Part shown: positions 55,601 through 64,000 of the stretch, piece after piece | How positions within the stretch are numbered: position 1 is the first letter of the stretch | Layout of the letters: each line of letters begins with the position of its first letter | Program-made: the position numbers and the translations under genes | From: CAZLQF01 sp964561545 | GTDB lineage: Bacteria; Bacteroidota; Bacteroidia; CAILMK01; CAYYUA01 | Direction of reading: 5' to 3' | Length of the DNA stretch: 64,000 bases | Assembly: GCA_964561545.1 (NCBI GenBank) | Contig: CAZLQF010000011.1 | Coordinates: 19,134-83,133, forward strand | Notes under the pieces: generated by a model | The model's input: the letters and a program-made list of their open reading frames with translations, nothing else | Databases searched by the model: none | Told to the model about the DNA's origin: nothing

Positions 55601-58600
55601 ATGAGTTCGATTGGAAAAAGGCTGATATTCCCCTTAAAAATTATTTTAATGATACCATCAAAATTCGGTTCTCAGCTACTCGGGGCAGTGGTTATCGAAG
55701 TGACATCGCCCTCGATGATTTATCCATCAAAGAAGGACCCAGCTGCGTAGCACCATTCAATTTTGTTAAGACCAATGTAAGTGAAAATTCAGCCACCATA
55801 AACTGGAGTAAAATAGGCAATCCCGACAGTTTTCAATTAGAATATGGGCCTCATGATTTCCAATTTGGCAAGGGTACCAGGGTATCTGGTATTACCAATC
55901 AGACTTACAATATCACAGGTTTAGACCAAGGGCAAAAATACGACTTCTATCTCAGGCAAATATGTAACAATGGCGATACCAGTAAATGGAGCGAAGTGGA
56001 CAATTTTACGACTGCTTGCCCGTCTATGTTTGGTTATCCTTACTTTGATGATCTTCAAAGTTTAAATCCAGGCAACAATGCAACTGGCTTTTTATGCTGG
56101 ACCCCCAATCCCAGCAATACCAATTCGAGTTACCGATGGAATGTGGCAAGTAATACCACCCCATCAAATAATACAGGGCCTGATAATGATCATACACGAG
56201 GAGATCAGGATGGGGTTTATTTTTATGCCGAAGCCTCAAGTGGCTCTCAAGGCGATGTAGCTACTGTTGAATCCCCCTTAATTGACCTATCAGGTACCAA
56301 CAGCCCGCGCTTAAGTTTTTGGTATCATATGTACGGGGCTGATGTTGGTAGTTTGGATATTGAAGTTTGGAATGGCAGCACTTGGAATAACTTGCTGACC
56401 ATTTCAGGTCAGCAACAAGGTTCCCCAAGTGATCCATGGCTTAACAAGACATTGGTTTTTGGTAGCTATGCGAATGACACGGTTAAAGTAAGGTTTAAAG
56501 CCAACCGCGGTAATAGCTTTCAAGGGGATATTGCCATCGATGACGTTAAAATCACTGATTTCGTTGACATTGATTTAAAGCTGGAAGAAGTGATTGCCCC
56601 TGCCAACGGGCGCAAATTAACTTCTCAAGCTTTAAGTGGTTCGGAAGATGTCCAAATTGAGATTGTTAGCAATGGCAACCTTGACTTATATCCTGGCGAT
56701 AGTTTTAATGTAGGCTATCAACTTGATAATTCAACGGTAACAGAAACCCTTGTGCTCAATGATACATTGGCTGCCTTTGATACGGTTACGTACACATTTA
56801 ATTCTGATGTTGATCTTGCCAATGCAGGCAATTACAATTTCAGGGCCTGGAGTGGCTTGCAGGGAGATAAAAATAAGAACAACGACACGGTAGCCAAAAC
56901 CGTTAAGCACTTACCCAATGCTCCGGTTACTTTACCATACAATCAGGGATTTGAATCAGCCGGAAATGCTACTTATACATCCAATTTTGTTGGAATCCAA
57001 GGGGCTGAGAAGGTGGATTTTGCTCCTGAAACTTCCAACGGGCGCCTTCGGACCAATGCAGATGGCAATGGCGGTTTTGCCAAAAATGGACAAGGCGCTG
57101 CCACCCTGGATCAAACCTCTTTTGGGGCCGATCAAACCAATTACCTGATTTTTACGCTCAACCTTGGTCAATTCAGCACTGAAAAGCTTTTACTTGACTT
57201 TGACTTCATGCACCATGATGAAGAAAGTGATCCTAACGATCGTGTTTGGATCCGGGGCAGCGATACCTCCAATTGGTTGATGATCTACAATTGGGATCAG
57301 TTTAAACCCAATCAAGCCGGTACTTACAACTCGGTTCAAGGGTTGGAGATCAAGCCCCTTTTGGATGCTTTTAACCAATCCTATACTTCAAGTTTCCAGA
57401 TCAGGTTCGGCCAGGAAGACAACCAACCTGCTACAAGCTTGCTCGCAAGTGATGGTTTAACCATTGACAATATCGAGGTAACCCAATTAATAGAACGGGA
57501 TGCTCAGGTTAGCAAACTTACGGAACCCTTGGATGGAGGTTGCGGTGACACCAATACCGTTTTTGGGCTTGAAATCACCAATCAAGGCAATAATCCCCAA
57601 TCAACCATTCCTTACAGGCTTGAGTTGTCAGGCTCAAAATCAACAACCTTAACGGATACCCTTAATACGTTTTTACCATCCGGAGCATCGGATACGGTTT
57701 TAGTCTCATCCGGCATTAACACCACCAATGGAGATAGCTTAAATCTTAAGGCATTTACTCAATTATCCAATGATCAAGTGCCCGATAACGACACTTTCCA
57801 AGCCGATTTAAATTTTGACCCGCTTCCAGCTAAGCCGACCGCTGCCGGCGATACCATTTGTTCAGGGCAAAGTGCCATGCTTACAGCTGCTACTACCCAA
57901 GGCAATATCCGATGGTACGAAAATGATAGTACCGATAATGAAGTGGCCATAGACGATACCTTAAACATAGGCTCCATTGCCAACAACCAAACTTATTATG
58001 CAGCTTCCTACACCAAGTGTCAAAGCTTGAGGGTATCGGCAGATGTGGTAGTCAATCCAACGCTGACCAATTCATTTGTTCAAGGAAGCCCCTATCAGGG
58101 AAGGAAGAGTAATTCGACCAGCATTGACTCGGCCTGCACCGGGGACACGCTTACTTATGAAATTACCCCGCCATCTGGATTTACCAATGCAGACCACGGC
58201 AATTCCTGGCAGTTGTCTAATCTCACCATTGAAAGCAAGACTGGCATAACGGCCGCCAACTTTGCAACTTCATTACCTGCTGCCGGATCCAATGCTGAAA
58301 TTACTTATATTCCAGTTACAACCGAAATTGACAGCCTAATGACCATCTCTTTTGAGGTTTCCAATAACCAAACAGGATGTGATACCACTATTAGCCGGTT
58401 TGTTAAGGTAGGATTTAAGCCATCAGCTGCTTTTACAGCGTCCAGTGGTTGTGACTCTGTCATTCAGTTTACCGATCAATCAACTACGGGTAATAACAAT
58501 ATAGATTACTTGTGGCAGTTTGGCGATGGTGATACATCGCAAATGCAAAATCCTACCCATACTTACCAACAGCAAGGTACTTCTTATCAAGCCCAACTAA

Positions 58601-61600
58601 CCATTTCGGCCAAGAGCGGTTGCAGCGATCAAGCCATGCAATCTATTGACATCTATGAGACGCCATCCGCTGATTTTACAGCGCAAACAGCCTGTGAGGG
58701 TGCGCCGGTTAATTTTACCAATCAAACTTCCTTCAATGGATCTGGCCTAAGCTATCAATGGGATTTTGGCGATGGAGATACTTCTACACAATCCAATCCC
58801 ACCCACACCTATCAAACTTCCGGAACCGTTGATGTCACCCTAAAAGCCATTACCAATGATGGTTGTATAGACAGCGTTACCAAGCAAATAAACATCCCCG
58901 ATAAACCCGAAGCAGCATTTACCAAATCGAATGTTTGTTTAGGCCAGACCGTCAATTTCAGCAACAATTCGACAGGTGGCAATGGTAATTTATTCACCCA
59001 ATGGACCTTTGGCGATGGTAGCAGTTCATTTGCGAGTAATCCGTCTTATGACTACGGCGCTACCGGGACTTATAATGTTCGGCTTATTGTAACTACCTTC
59101 CAGAATTGTAAGGACACGGTATACAAGGATGTAACCGTAAGTCCAAACCCAACGGCTGATTTTAGCACTTCTAATGTTTGCCAGGGAGATAGCATGCAAT
59201 TCAACAACCAGTCTACGATTAGTAGTGGGCAGTTGAATTATACTTGGGATTTCGGAGATGGAACCACATCCAGCGACACCAATCCTGCTAAATTGTACAG
59301 CAATTATGGTAGTTATACCATTCAGCTCAATGTTGTGTCGGACAGCGGTTGTACGGCCAATACCTCAAAAGATGCCTATGTGAATCCATCGCCCAATGCA
59401 AGCTTTAATGTGAATGATGTTTGTAAGGGTAATACCAATCAGTTTACCAACAATTCAACCATTGCTGCAGGTACGATAAGTTACCAATGGGATTTTGATA
59501 ATGGAAGTGGCTCAATGCTAAGCAGTCCATCTTATACTTATCCCAGTGCGGGCAATTACAATCCCACTTTAACAGCCACCTCTGACAGTGGATGCGTTGA
59601 TTCGGTTACCAGTGGCGTGGCCATTAACGATAAACCGCAAGCTGCATTTACAGCTTCCAACGTTTGCAATGGCGACAGCGTGAATTTCAACAACCAATCC
59701 TCGATTGGTTCGGGCAGCCTTGGCTATTCCTGGGATTTGGGAGACGGCACGACCTCGAGTAAAGCCAACCCGGTTCATCTGTATGGAGGTAACGGAAGTT
59801 ATAATGTTCAACTCATCACCACTTCCAATGAAGGTTGCGGGGATACAACTTCAAGAACAATTACCGTCAATCCAATACCAATAGCGGACTTTACCGCTCC
59901 CACGGTTTGCGGTAGTAGTGATGTTAACTTTAACAACAATTCAACCATTGCCAGTGGTACCGTTAATTACAATTGGGATTTTGGCGATGGCGCTACTTCA
60001 TCCCTTGAAAATCCAAGCCATGCTTATAGCAGTTTTGGAGATTACTCAGTTGATTTGACGGTTACATCGGATAGTGGTTGTGTAGCCAATCAACAACAAA
60101 TGGTAAGGGTGAATGAAGCTCCGGATGCTGATTTTGCGGCAACCGATGTATGTATTGACGATACCACTTCATTTACGAACAACACTTCTTATAGCGGTAA
60201 CGATATTACTTATTTGTGGGATTTCGATGATGGTAATATCGCTAATGCCGTTGCGCCCAATTATCAATTTAATTCGCCCGGTAGTTACCAGGTTACCCTT
60301 GTTGCTTCAACGGATTCCAATTGTGTGGATTCGATGACTAAAACAGTCGAGGTTTATGAAGAACCTTCAGTGGCATTTGCAGCACCTAATGTTTGTGATG
60401 GAGCCACCACCCAGTTTAACAATAATTCAAGTATAGGTCAGGGGTCTTTAAGTTATACATGGAATTTTGGGGATGGTGGCAGTAATAATGCTTCAAATCC
60501 TGATTACACGTATACTTCAACCGGTAATTACGATGTAAAGCTTGTGGCTACTTCTAATCAAGGATGCCAGGATTCGCTCACGAAGTCCACAGAGATTTAT
60601 GAAGTACCAACCACTGATTTCGTCACCACTAATGATTGCCAAAATGAAACCATACATTTTTCCAATCAATCCTCGGTTGCTTCAGGCACCCTGAATTACA
60701 GCTGGGATTTTGGTGACGGAACTACTACCACAGATGAAAGCCCCGATTACCAATACAGTACTTCCGGAAATTACAATGTTCAGCTTGTGGCCATTACCAA
60801 TAATGGATGCAAGGACACAACAACCAAGCCCATAACCATCAATGAAGCACCGGTTGCGGATTTCTCTGCTGGTAATGCTTGCGAAGGCCAGGTTGTTAAT
60901 TTCAATGATCAATCCAGCATCAATAGTGGAAGTTTGAGTTATGATTGGGATTTTGGTGATGGCAGTTCTTCGACTGCTGCCAATCCAACCAATACTTATA
61001 ATATTTTTGGCGCCATCAATGTGCAATTGAAGGTCAGTTCAAGTCAAAATTGTATTGACTCAACCACTAAAAACATTACCATCAATGAAGCACCGGATGC
61101 TGATTTTACAGCCCGCAATGTCTGTGATGGCGATAGTGCTGATTTTCAAAATGAAACCGTTTATTCAGGCAATGATATAAGTTATGCATGGACCTTAGGA
61201 GATGGCACCACATCTACTGCCGCCAATCCCAGCCATCTTTATAGTGATTCCGGTTCCTATGCTATTGACCTGACCGCTACTACGGATAGTGGTTGCGTTA
61301 CTATTGCGCAGGATACTTTAGAAGTTGAAAGGTCAATGACCGTGAATTTTACCACGAAAGGCAACAAATGTAATGAGGGGGTAAAATTTGTCAACAATTC
61401 CAACATTACAGGTGGTCAAACCAATTTTTCCTGGGAATTTGGAGATGGTCAAACATCCACAGGCATTGAGCCTGAACATCCTTATAGCAATGCAGGAACC
61501 TATACCGTAAAACTAACCGGTAATGCACCCATTGGATGTGGTGTTGATTCTATTGAGAAAACCATCTACGTAAATGAAACACCCCAGGCAAGTTTCTCCG

Positions 61601-64000
61601 CTTCTAATGTTTGTGAAGGAACGCCTGTAGCATTCAGCAATCAATCATCCATTAACAATGGCAACTTATCTTATGCATGGCGTTTTGGTGATGATAGCAC
61701 CAGCATGCAGGCTTCACCCAACTACCTTTACGACAGTTACGGTAGCTATAATGTAGAACTTGAAGCTATTTCTGACAGTGGATGCGTTGATACTGCTTTC
61801 AATACCATTGCCGTAAACGAAGTACCAACCGCGGATTTTAAGGTTCAAAATGTTTGCGAAGGAGATTCTGTTAAATTTATGAACCAATCCATCATTAATA
61901 CCACAGACTTGACGTACGCTTGGAGTTTTGGGGATGGCAATGCCTCAAGCGCGCAAAACCCAACTCATCTTTATGGCTCATTTGGCTCTTACAATCCTGT
62001 ACTTACAGCTACGTCTGACAGTGGTTGTACAGCATCCATGAATAAAAATGTGGTGGTCAATGAAACGCCTCAAGTACAATATACGGCATCCAATGTTTGT
62101 AATGGGGACACCGTAGGTTTTACCAACAATACGCAATACACCGGTACTGATATTAGCTATACCTGGCAATTCGGGGATGGTAACCAAACCTCTTTAGAAA
62201 ATCCGAACTACCTCTATACGGGTACCGGAAATTACAATACCTCGCTTGAGGCGGTTACGGACAGTGGCTGTGTTGATTCTGCCGATCAGCCGGTTGACGT
62301 TTATGAAAATCCATCGGCCGCCTTCAATGTTAACAATGGTTGTGAAGAAGCCGGTATTCAGTTTAACAACCAATCCAGCATCTCAACAGGTAATTTAAAC
62401 TATACTTGGGATTTTGACAATGGCAAAACCTCTTCTGTCAATAATCCATTGCGCGTATTTAATGCTGCTGGCAATTATGATGTTCAATTAACTACTACAT
62501 CCAATCAAGGATGCCAGGATACTGCAATGGAACAATTGGTTATTAATGAAAAACCCGAAGTGAACTTCAGTGCAAATAATGTCTGCAATGGCGATTCGGT
62601 CAATTTCCAAAATCAAACCAGTTACAGCGGAAACGATATCAGCTATAGCTGGGATTTTGATGATGGCGAAACCTCAAACAAAGAAAGTCCCAAGCACCTT
62701 TACAGTACATTTGATAGTTATTCCGTAACACTTTATGCGACAACAGATAGCAATTGCGTAGACTCTGTTACTAAAACCATTGAAGTTTATGAAAACCCGG
62801 TTGCACTTTATAATACCGGCAATGAATGCAATGGGGATTCCGTGAATTTTGCCAACAACTCTTCCATAAGCAATGGCTCCCTTGCCTATAATTGGGACTT
62901 TGGAGATGGTAATTCAAGCACTGAAGTCAATCCTGATTATTTATATGGAGATACTGGCCAATACCAGTCCCAATTAATCACAACTTCTAACAATGGATGT
63001 TCGGACACCGCTTCCCAAATGGTGACCATTTATGAGGTACCTCAAGCAGGTTTCTCTGCTGGCAATGTATGTTTTGGGGACACGGTCGGATTTACCAACA
63101 ATTCCAATATCAATACTGGAAGCCTTACCCATAATTGGGATTTTGATGATGGCAGTACTTCTACGGAAGTTAATCCAGATCATTTCTTTACTTCAGCTGG
63201 TACTTACGATGTAAGTTTGGTCGCCACTTCGGATGAAAACTGCCAGGATTCAGTGACCAATAAGGTTGATATTTATGATGTACCGAATGCCGGATTTACT
63301 GCCACTAATGTCTGCGATGGAGATACTGTAACCTTCAATAATAACTCAAATATTGGCATTGGCAGCATTGCTTCTTACAATTGGGATTTTGGGGATGGAA
63401 GTACCTCCACAGATGCCAGTCCAACCCATGAATACACCAATCCGGGTACTTATAGTGCTGAATTGATTGCTACTTCTAATGAAGGATGTACAGATACGGC
63501 CAACCAGGATGTAACCGAGCATCCCAAACCTTCTGCTGCTTATAATGCCAGTAATGGCTGTCAGTACGATACTGTAAGTTTTACCAATAATTCAAGTATT
63601 AGTTCCGGTAACCTCAATTATAGCTGGGATTTTGATGATGGCAGTACCTCTACGGAAGTTAATCCGGATCATTTCTTTACTTCAGCTGGTACTTACGATG
63701 TAAGCATGATCGTTACTTCAAATAAGAATTGCCAGGATTCAATAACCAATACTGTTACTATTTATGATGTGCCCAATACTGCTTTTACTGCCAGCAATGT
63801 ATGCGATAATGATTCGGTTGAATTTACCAATAACACAAGCATAGGTGTTGGCTCGGTCGCTTCTTACAATTGGGGTTTTGGCGATGGAAGTACCTCAACA
63901 GATACCAGTCCAACGCATGAATACACCAATCCGGGTACTTACACCGCTGAATTGGTTGCTACCTCGAACAATGGTTGCACAGACACCGCAACGCAGGACG
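52627..64000 (+). CDS. Giant modular surface protein: MAM/FN3 modules plus at least 23 PKD repeats (3' end outside window)
   Basis: An open frame of 3791 codons with no stop, cut by the window edge. ATG 52627 begins a signal peptide (about 25 residues, ending NLSAQ). Residues about 26-195 resemble a choice-of-anchor J / MAM-like jelly roll. Four modules of about 280 residues follow to about residue 1310, each an FN3-like domain plus a MAM-like domain (markers CWTPSPSNT, YRWN, FWYHMYG). Then come CARDB-like and Ig-like segments (about 1315-1930). From about 58423 on there are PKD domains with WDFGDG motifs every 81 codons. The missing C-terminus is expected to hold a T9SS sorting domain. Role inferred: very long adhesin or stalk protein. 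Enzyme motifs were not seen. Confidence 0.88.
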   Translation, partial: MHIITKNILTIFVLYFCLGPNLSAQVIQNQNFNGCSLPSGWSTTIINGNADWSFDDNTSGSNSGSFNGSCMAYFDDDELGANASPSTVELISPVVDLTPYASVELEFDYNYKHASGSSFKVEVWDGNAWQNVLFVSSNSCGTWNTCNYPVANIDVSNFINNQFQVKFTYDDGGNWAWYAGIDNFQLSPPPPSCLQPSKVNVSAATDSAFVSWSAGNSKNNEWEISYGPSGFTPGSGTQIKGITFTNYALTGIQPGADYDLYVREICNPGDTSNWSGPHQFATNCASITSVPYFNNFEGFTVNDDATGYVCWTASPSNTTNAYRWNVDSNGTPSNGTGPVIDHTLQSSAGIYLYTEASSPASPGDVAEVTSPNIDLSNLNIPLMSFWYHMFGGGIGTLHVDIHDGNSWNNAVFTLNGQQQGSQTAPWQNAELNLFNYSNDTIQIRFRGIRGSDFDGDIAIDDINFKEAPPCPIPNNFQVSNVTQNSADLLWNSTDTTHKWEVEYARDGVNLGDGQSFEVKNSPDTTLGNLTRGTDYNVYVREICGLGDTSLWEGPLNFSTVCPNQFVLPYNEDFENFYITDDATGMLCWSPNPSNTTSDYRWNPNQGLTPTSALGAVNPTTGPDGDHTFPNGGGTYLYTEADDASGFGGDVATVTTKDVDLTNLSNPRITFWYHMYGGDMGDLELEVNDGTGWTSLFLRSGQQQGSASAPYQQGVVNLSSYTNDTIQIRFKATSSGGFFGGDDGDMAIDDIEIEETPTCFAPSNLTTESLLQDSTELVWNTNNSPNNAWELEYGSPGFSVGNGTRITGLSDTSVVLSNLNTFTKYDIYIREICSSADTSKWEFMDRITTLCENTITAPYNEKFEDFIVANNATGFFCWTPSPSNTTGAYRWNVEFGGTENSTGTGPEFDHTFPSSSSGKYVYTEGSSPSSTGQVAELTSNFIDLSQLNNPALEFWYHMYDQNSGEMGDLSLDIFHNGTWNNGVYTLSGQQSSDEFDWKKADIPLKNYFNDTIKIRFSATRGSGYRSDIALDDLSIKEGPSCVAPFNFVKTNVSENSATINWSKIGNPDSFQLEYGPHDFQFGKGTRVSGITNQTYNITGLDQGQKYDFYLRQICNNGDTSKWSEVDNFTTACPSMFGYPYFDDLQSLNPGNNATGFLCWTPNPSNTNSSYRWNVASNTTPSNNTGPDNDHTRGDQDGVYFYAEASSGSQGDVATVESPLIDLSGTNSPRLSFWYHMYGADVGSLDIEVWNGSTWNNLLTISGQQQGSPSDPWLNKTLVFGSYANDTVKVRFKANRGNSFQGDIAIDDVKITDFVDIDLKLEEVIAPANGRKLTSQALSGSEDVQIEIVSNGNLDLYPGDSFNVGYQLDNSTVTETLVLNDTLAAFDTVTYTFNSDVDLANAGNYNFRAWSGLQGDKNKNNDTVAKTVKHLPNAPVTLPYNQGFESAGNATYTSNFVGIQGAEKVDFAPETSNGRLRTNADGNGGFAKNGQGAATLDQTSFGADQTNYLIFTLNLGQFSTEKLLLDFDFMHHDEESDPNDRVWIRGSDTSNWLMIYNWDQFKPNQAGTYNSVQGLEIKPLLDAFNQSYTSSFQIRFGQEDNQPATSLLASDGLTIDNIEVTQLIERDAQVSKLTEPLDGGCGDTNTVFGLEITNQGNNPQSTIPYRLELSGSKSTTLTDTLNTFLPSGASDTVLVSSGINTTNGDSLNLKAFTQLSNDQVPDNDTFQADLNFDPLPAKPTAAGDTICSGQSAMLTAATTQGNIRWYENDSTDNEVAIDDTLNIGSIANNQTYYAASYTKCQSLRVSADVVVNPTLTNSFVQGSPYQGRKSNSTSIDSACTGDTLTYEITPPSGFTNADHGNSWQLSNLTIESKTGITAANFATSLPAAGSNAEITYIPVTTEIDSLMTISFEVSNNQTGCDTTISRFVKVGFKPSAAFTASSGCDSVIQFTDQSTTGNNNIDYLWQFGDGDTSQMQNPTHTYQQQGTSYQAQLTISAKSGCSDQAMQSIDIYETPSADFTAQTACEGAPVNFTNQTSFNGSGLSYQWDFGDGDTSTQSNPTHTYQTSGTVDVTLKAITNDGCIDSVTKQINIPDKPEAAFTKSNVCLGQTVNFSNNSTGGNGNLFTQWTFGDGSSSFASNPSYDYGATGTYNVRLIVTTFQNCKDTVYKDVTVSPNPTADFSTSNVCQGDSMQFNNQSTISSGQLNYTWDFGDGTTSSDTNPAKLYSNYGSYTIQLNVVSDSGCTANTSKDAYVNPSPNASFNVNDVCKGNTNQFTNNSTIAAGTISYQWDFDNGSGSMLSSPSYTYPSAGNYNPTLTATSDSGCVDSVTSGVAINDKPQAAFTASNVCNGDSVNFNNQSSIGSGSLGYSWDLGDGTTSSKANPVHLYGGNGSYNVQLITTSNEGCGDTTSRTITVNPIPIADFTAPTVCGSSDVNFNNNSTIASGTVNYNWDFGDGATSSLENPSHAYSSFGDYSVDLTVTSDSGCVANQQQMVRVNEAPDADFAATDVCIDDTTSFTNNTSYSGNDITYLWDFDDGNIANAVAPNYQFNSPGSYQVTLVASTDSNCVDSMTKTVEVYEEPSVAFAAPNVCDGATTQFNNNSSIGQGSLSYTWNFGDGGSNNASNPDYTYTSTGNYDVKLVATSNQGCQDSLTKSTEIYEVPTTDFVTTNDCQNETIHFSNQSSVASGTLNYSWDFGDGTTTTDESPDYQYSTSGNYNVQLVAITNNGCKDTTTKPITINEAPVADFSAGNACEGQVVNFNDQSSINSGSLSYDWDFGDGSSSTAANPTNTYNIFGAINVQLKVSSSQNCIDSTTKNITINEAPDADFTARNVCDGDSADFQNETVYSGNDISYAWTLGDGTTSTAANPSHLYSDSGSYAIDLTATTDSGCVTIAQDTLEVERSMTVNFTTKGNKCNEGVKFVNNSNITGGQTNFSWEFGDGQTSTGIEPEHPYSNAGTYTVKLTGNAPIGCGVDSIEKTIYVNETPQASFSASNVCEGTPVAFSNQSSINNGNLSYAWRFGDDSTSMQASPNYLYDSYGSYNVELEAISDSGCVDTAFNTIAVNEVPTADFKVQNVCEGDSVKFMNQSIINTTDLTYAWSFGDGNASSAQNPTHLYGSFGSYNPVLTATSDSGCTASMNKNVVVNETPQVQYTASNVCNGDTVGFTNNTQYTGTDISYTWQFGDGNQTSLENPNYLYTGTGNYNTSLEAVTDSGCVDSADQPVDVYENPSAAFNVNNGCEEAGIQFNNQSSISTGNLNYTWDFDNGKTSSVNNPLRVFNAAGNYDVQLTTTSNQGCQDTAMEQLVINEKPEVNFSANNVCNGDSVNFQNQTSYSGNDISYSWDFDDGETSNKESPKHLYSTFDSYSVTLYATTDSNCVDSVTKTIEVYENPVALYNTGNECNGDSVNFANNSSISNGSLAYNWDFGDGNSSTEVNPDYLYGDTGQYQSQLITTSNNGCSDTASQMVTIYEVPQAGFSAGNVCFGDTVGFTNNSNINTGSLTHNWDFDDGSTSTEVNPDHFFTSAGTYDVSLVATSDENCQDSVTNKVDIYDVPNAGFTATNVCDGDTVTFNNNSNIGIGSIASYNWDFGDGSTSTDASPTHEYTNPGTYSAELIATSNEGCTDTANQDVTEHPKPSAAYNASNGCQYDTVSFTNNSSISSGNLNYSWDFDDGSTSTEVNPDHFFTSAGTYDVSMIVTSNKNCQDSITNTVTIYDVPNTAFTASNVCDNDSVEFTNNTSIGVGSVASYNWGFGDGSTSTDTSPTHEYTNPGTYTAELVATSNNGCTDTATQD
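53206..56566 (+). repeat. Four tandem FN3+MAM-like modules (coding)
   Basis: Equivalent codons of the NATGF/DATGY marker lie at 53539, 54370, 55237 and 56080, giving spacings of 831, 867 and 843 bases. Protein similarity is clear, DNA identity moderate, so the duplications are old. Confidence 0.75.
58423..64000 (+). repeat. PKD-domain array, 81-codon period, at least 23 units (coding)
   Basis: The tryptophan codon of the WDFGDG-type motif falls at 58513, 58759, 59002, 59245, 59488, 59731, 59974, 60217, 60460, 60703, 60946, 61189, 61432, 61678, 61921, 62164, 62407, 62650, 62893, 63136, 63382, 63625 and 63871. All steps are 243 bases except four of 246. The array continues past the window edge. 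Confidence 0.92.

Noticed and set aside
58423..64000. CRISPR array or satellite DNA suggested by regular 243-base periodicity
   Set aside because: The period is codon-phased, the units are diverged at DNA level but conserved as PKD domains, and the frame stays open throughout.

Overview
The window reads as chromosomal DNA of a Bacteroidota bacterium. The evidence is several proteins with type IX secretion (T9SS) C-terminal sorting domains, a gliding-motility-associated (CHU_C type) C-terminus, the DUF1573-yajC-ybbR-coaE gene order, lipoproteins with short lipoboxes, and promoters matching the Bacteroidota pattern TTG-N18-22-TAnnTTTG. The free-living, probably aquatic habit is inferred from the surface proteins and peptide-uptake genes. 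I cannot place the order or genus from sequence alone.

Region by region: 664-5586 is a 1640-residue secreted adhesin of PKD-like and FN3-like domains, behind a long leader containing nested inverted repeats. 5901-8348 is the conserved DUF1573 lipoprotein-yajC-ybbR-coaE operon. 8669-11133 holds gyrB and a small Bacteroidota-specific gene. 11248-13085 (minus) has two rhodaneses and a PA0069-type radical SAM protein. 13307-17091 is a tightly overlapping run: M23 peptidase, MerR regulator, CapA-like protein, a small unknown, dapA. 17289-21619 (minus) is a sulfane-sulfur locus: two YeeE/YedE half-transporters, a rhodanese, a persulfide dioxygenase-rhodanese (CstB-like), a TauE exporter and an ArsR regulator. 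21847-32393 is mostly housekeeping: lpdA, a T9SS cargo protein, yebC, a broken CAP-domain gene, pgi, a Spy-like protein, dodecin, kdsD and a mannose-1-phosphate guanylyltransferase.

32510-47460 is rich in peptide-handling genes: an M1 metallopeptidase whose C-terminal third looks like an Omp85-type outer-membrane barrel, a lipoprotein hydrolase, two POT peptide symporters, an OPT transporter, a PQQ-type sugar dehydrogenase with a T9SS tail, and dipeptidyl peptidase IV. Together they suggest outside-in digestion: surface or periplasmic peptidases release di- and oligopeptides that POT and OPT carriers import.

The right end is dominated by surface proteins. 48094-51813 (minus) is a LamG/beta-helix T9SS protein. 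An 813-bp gap holds its promoter with a phased direct repeat, and a dead transposase tail. From 52627 an uninterrupted reading frame runs off the window edge at 64000 (more than 3790 codons). It begins with a signal peptide and MAM/FN3-like modules and ends in at least 23 tandem PKD domains on a near-perfect 81-codon period, with signs of recent two-unit duplication. No CRISPR array, rRNA, tRNA or intact mobile element was seen.
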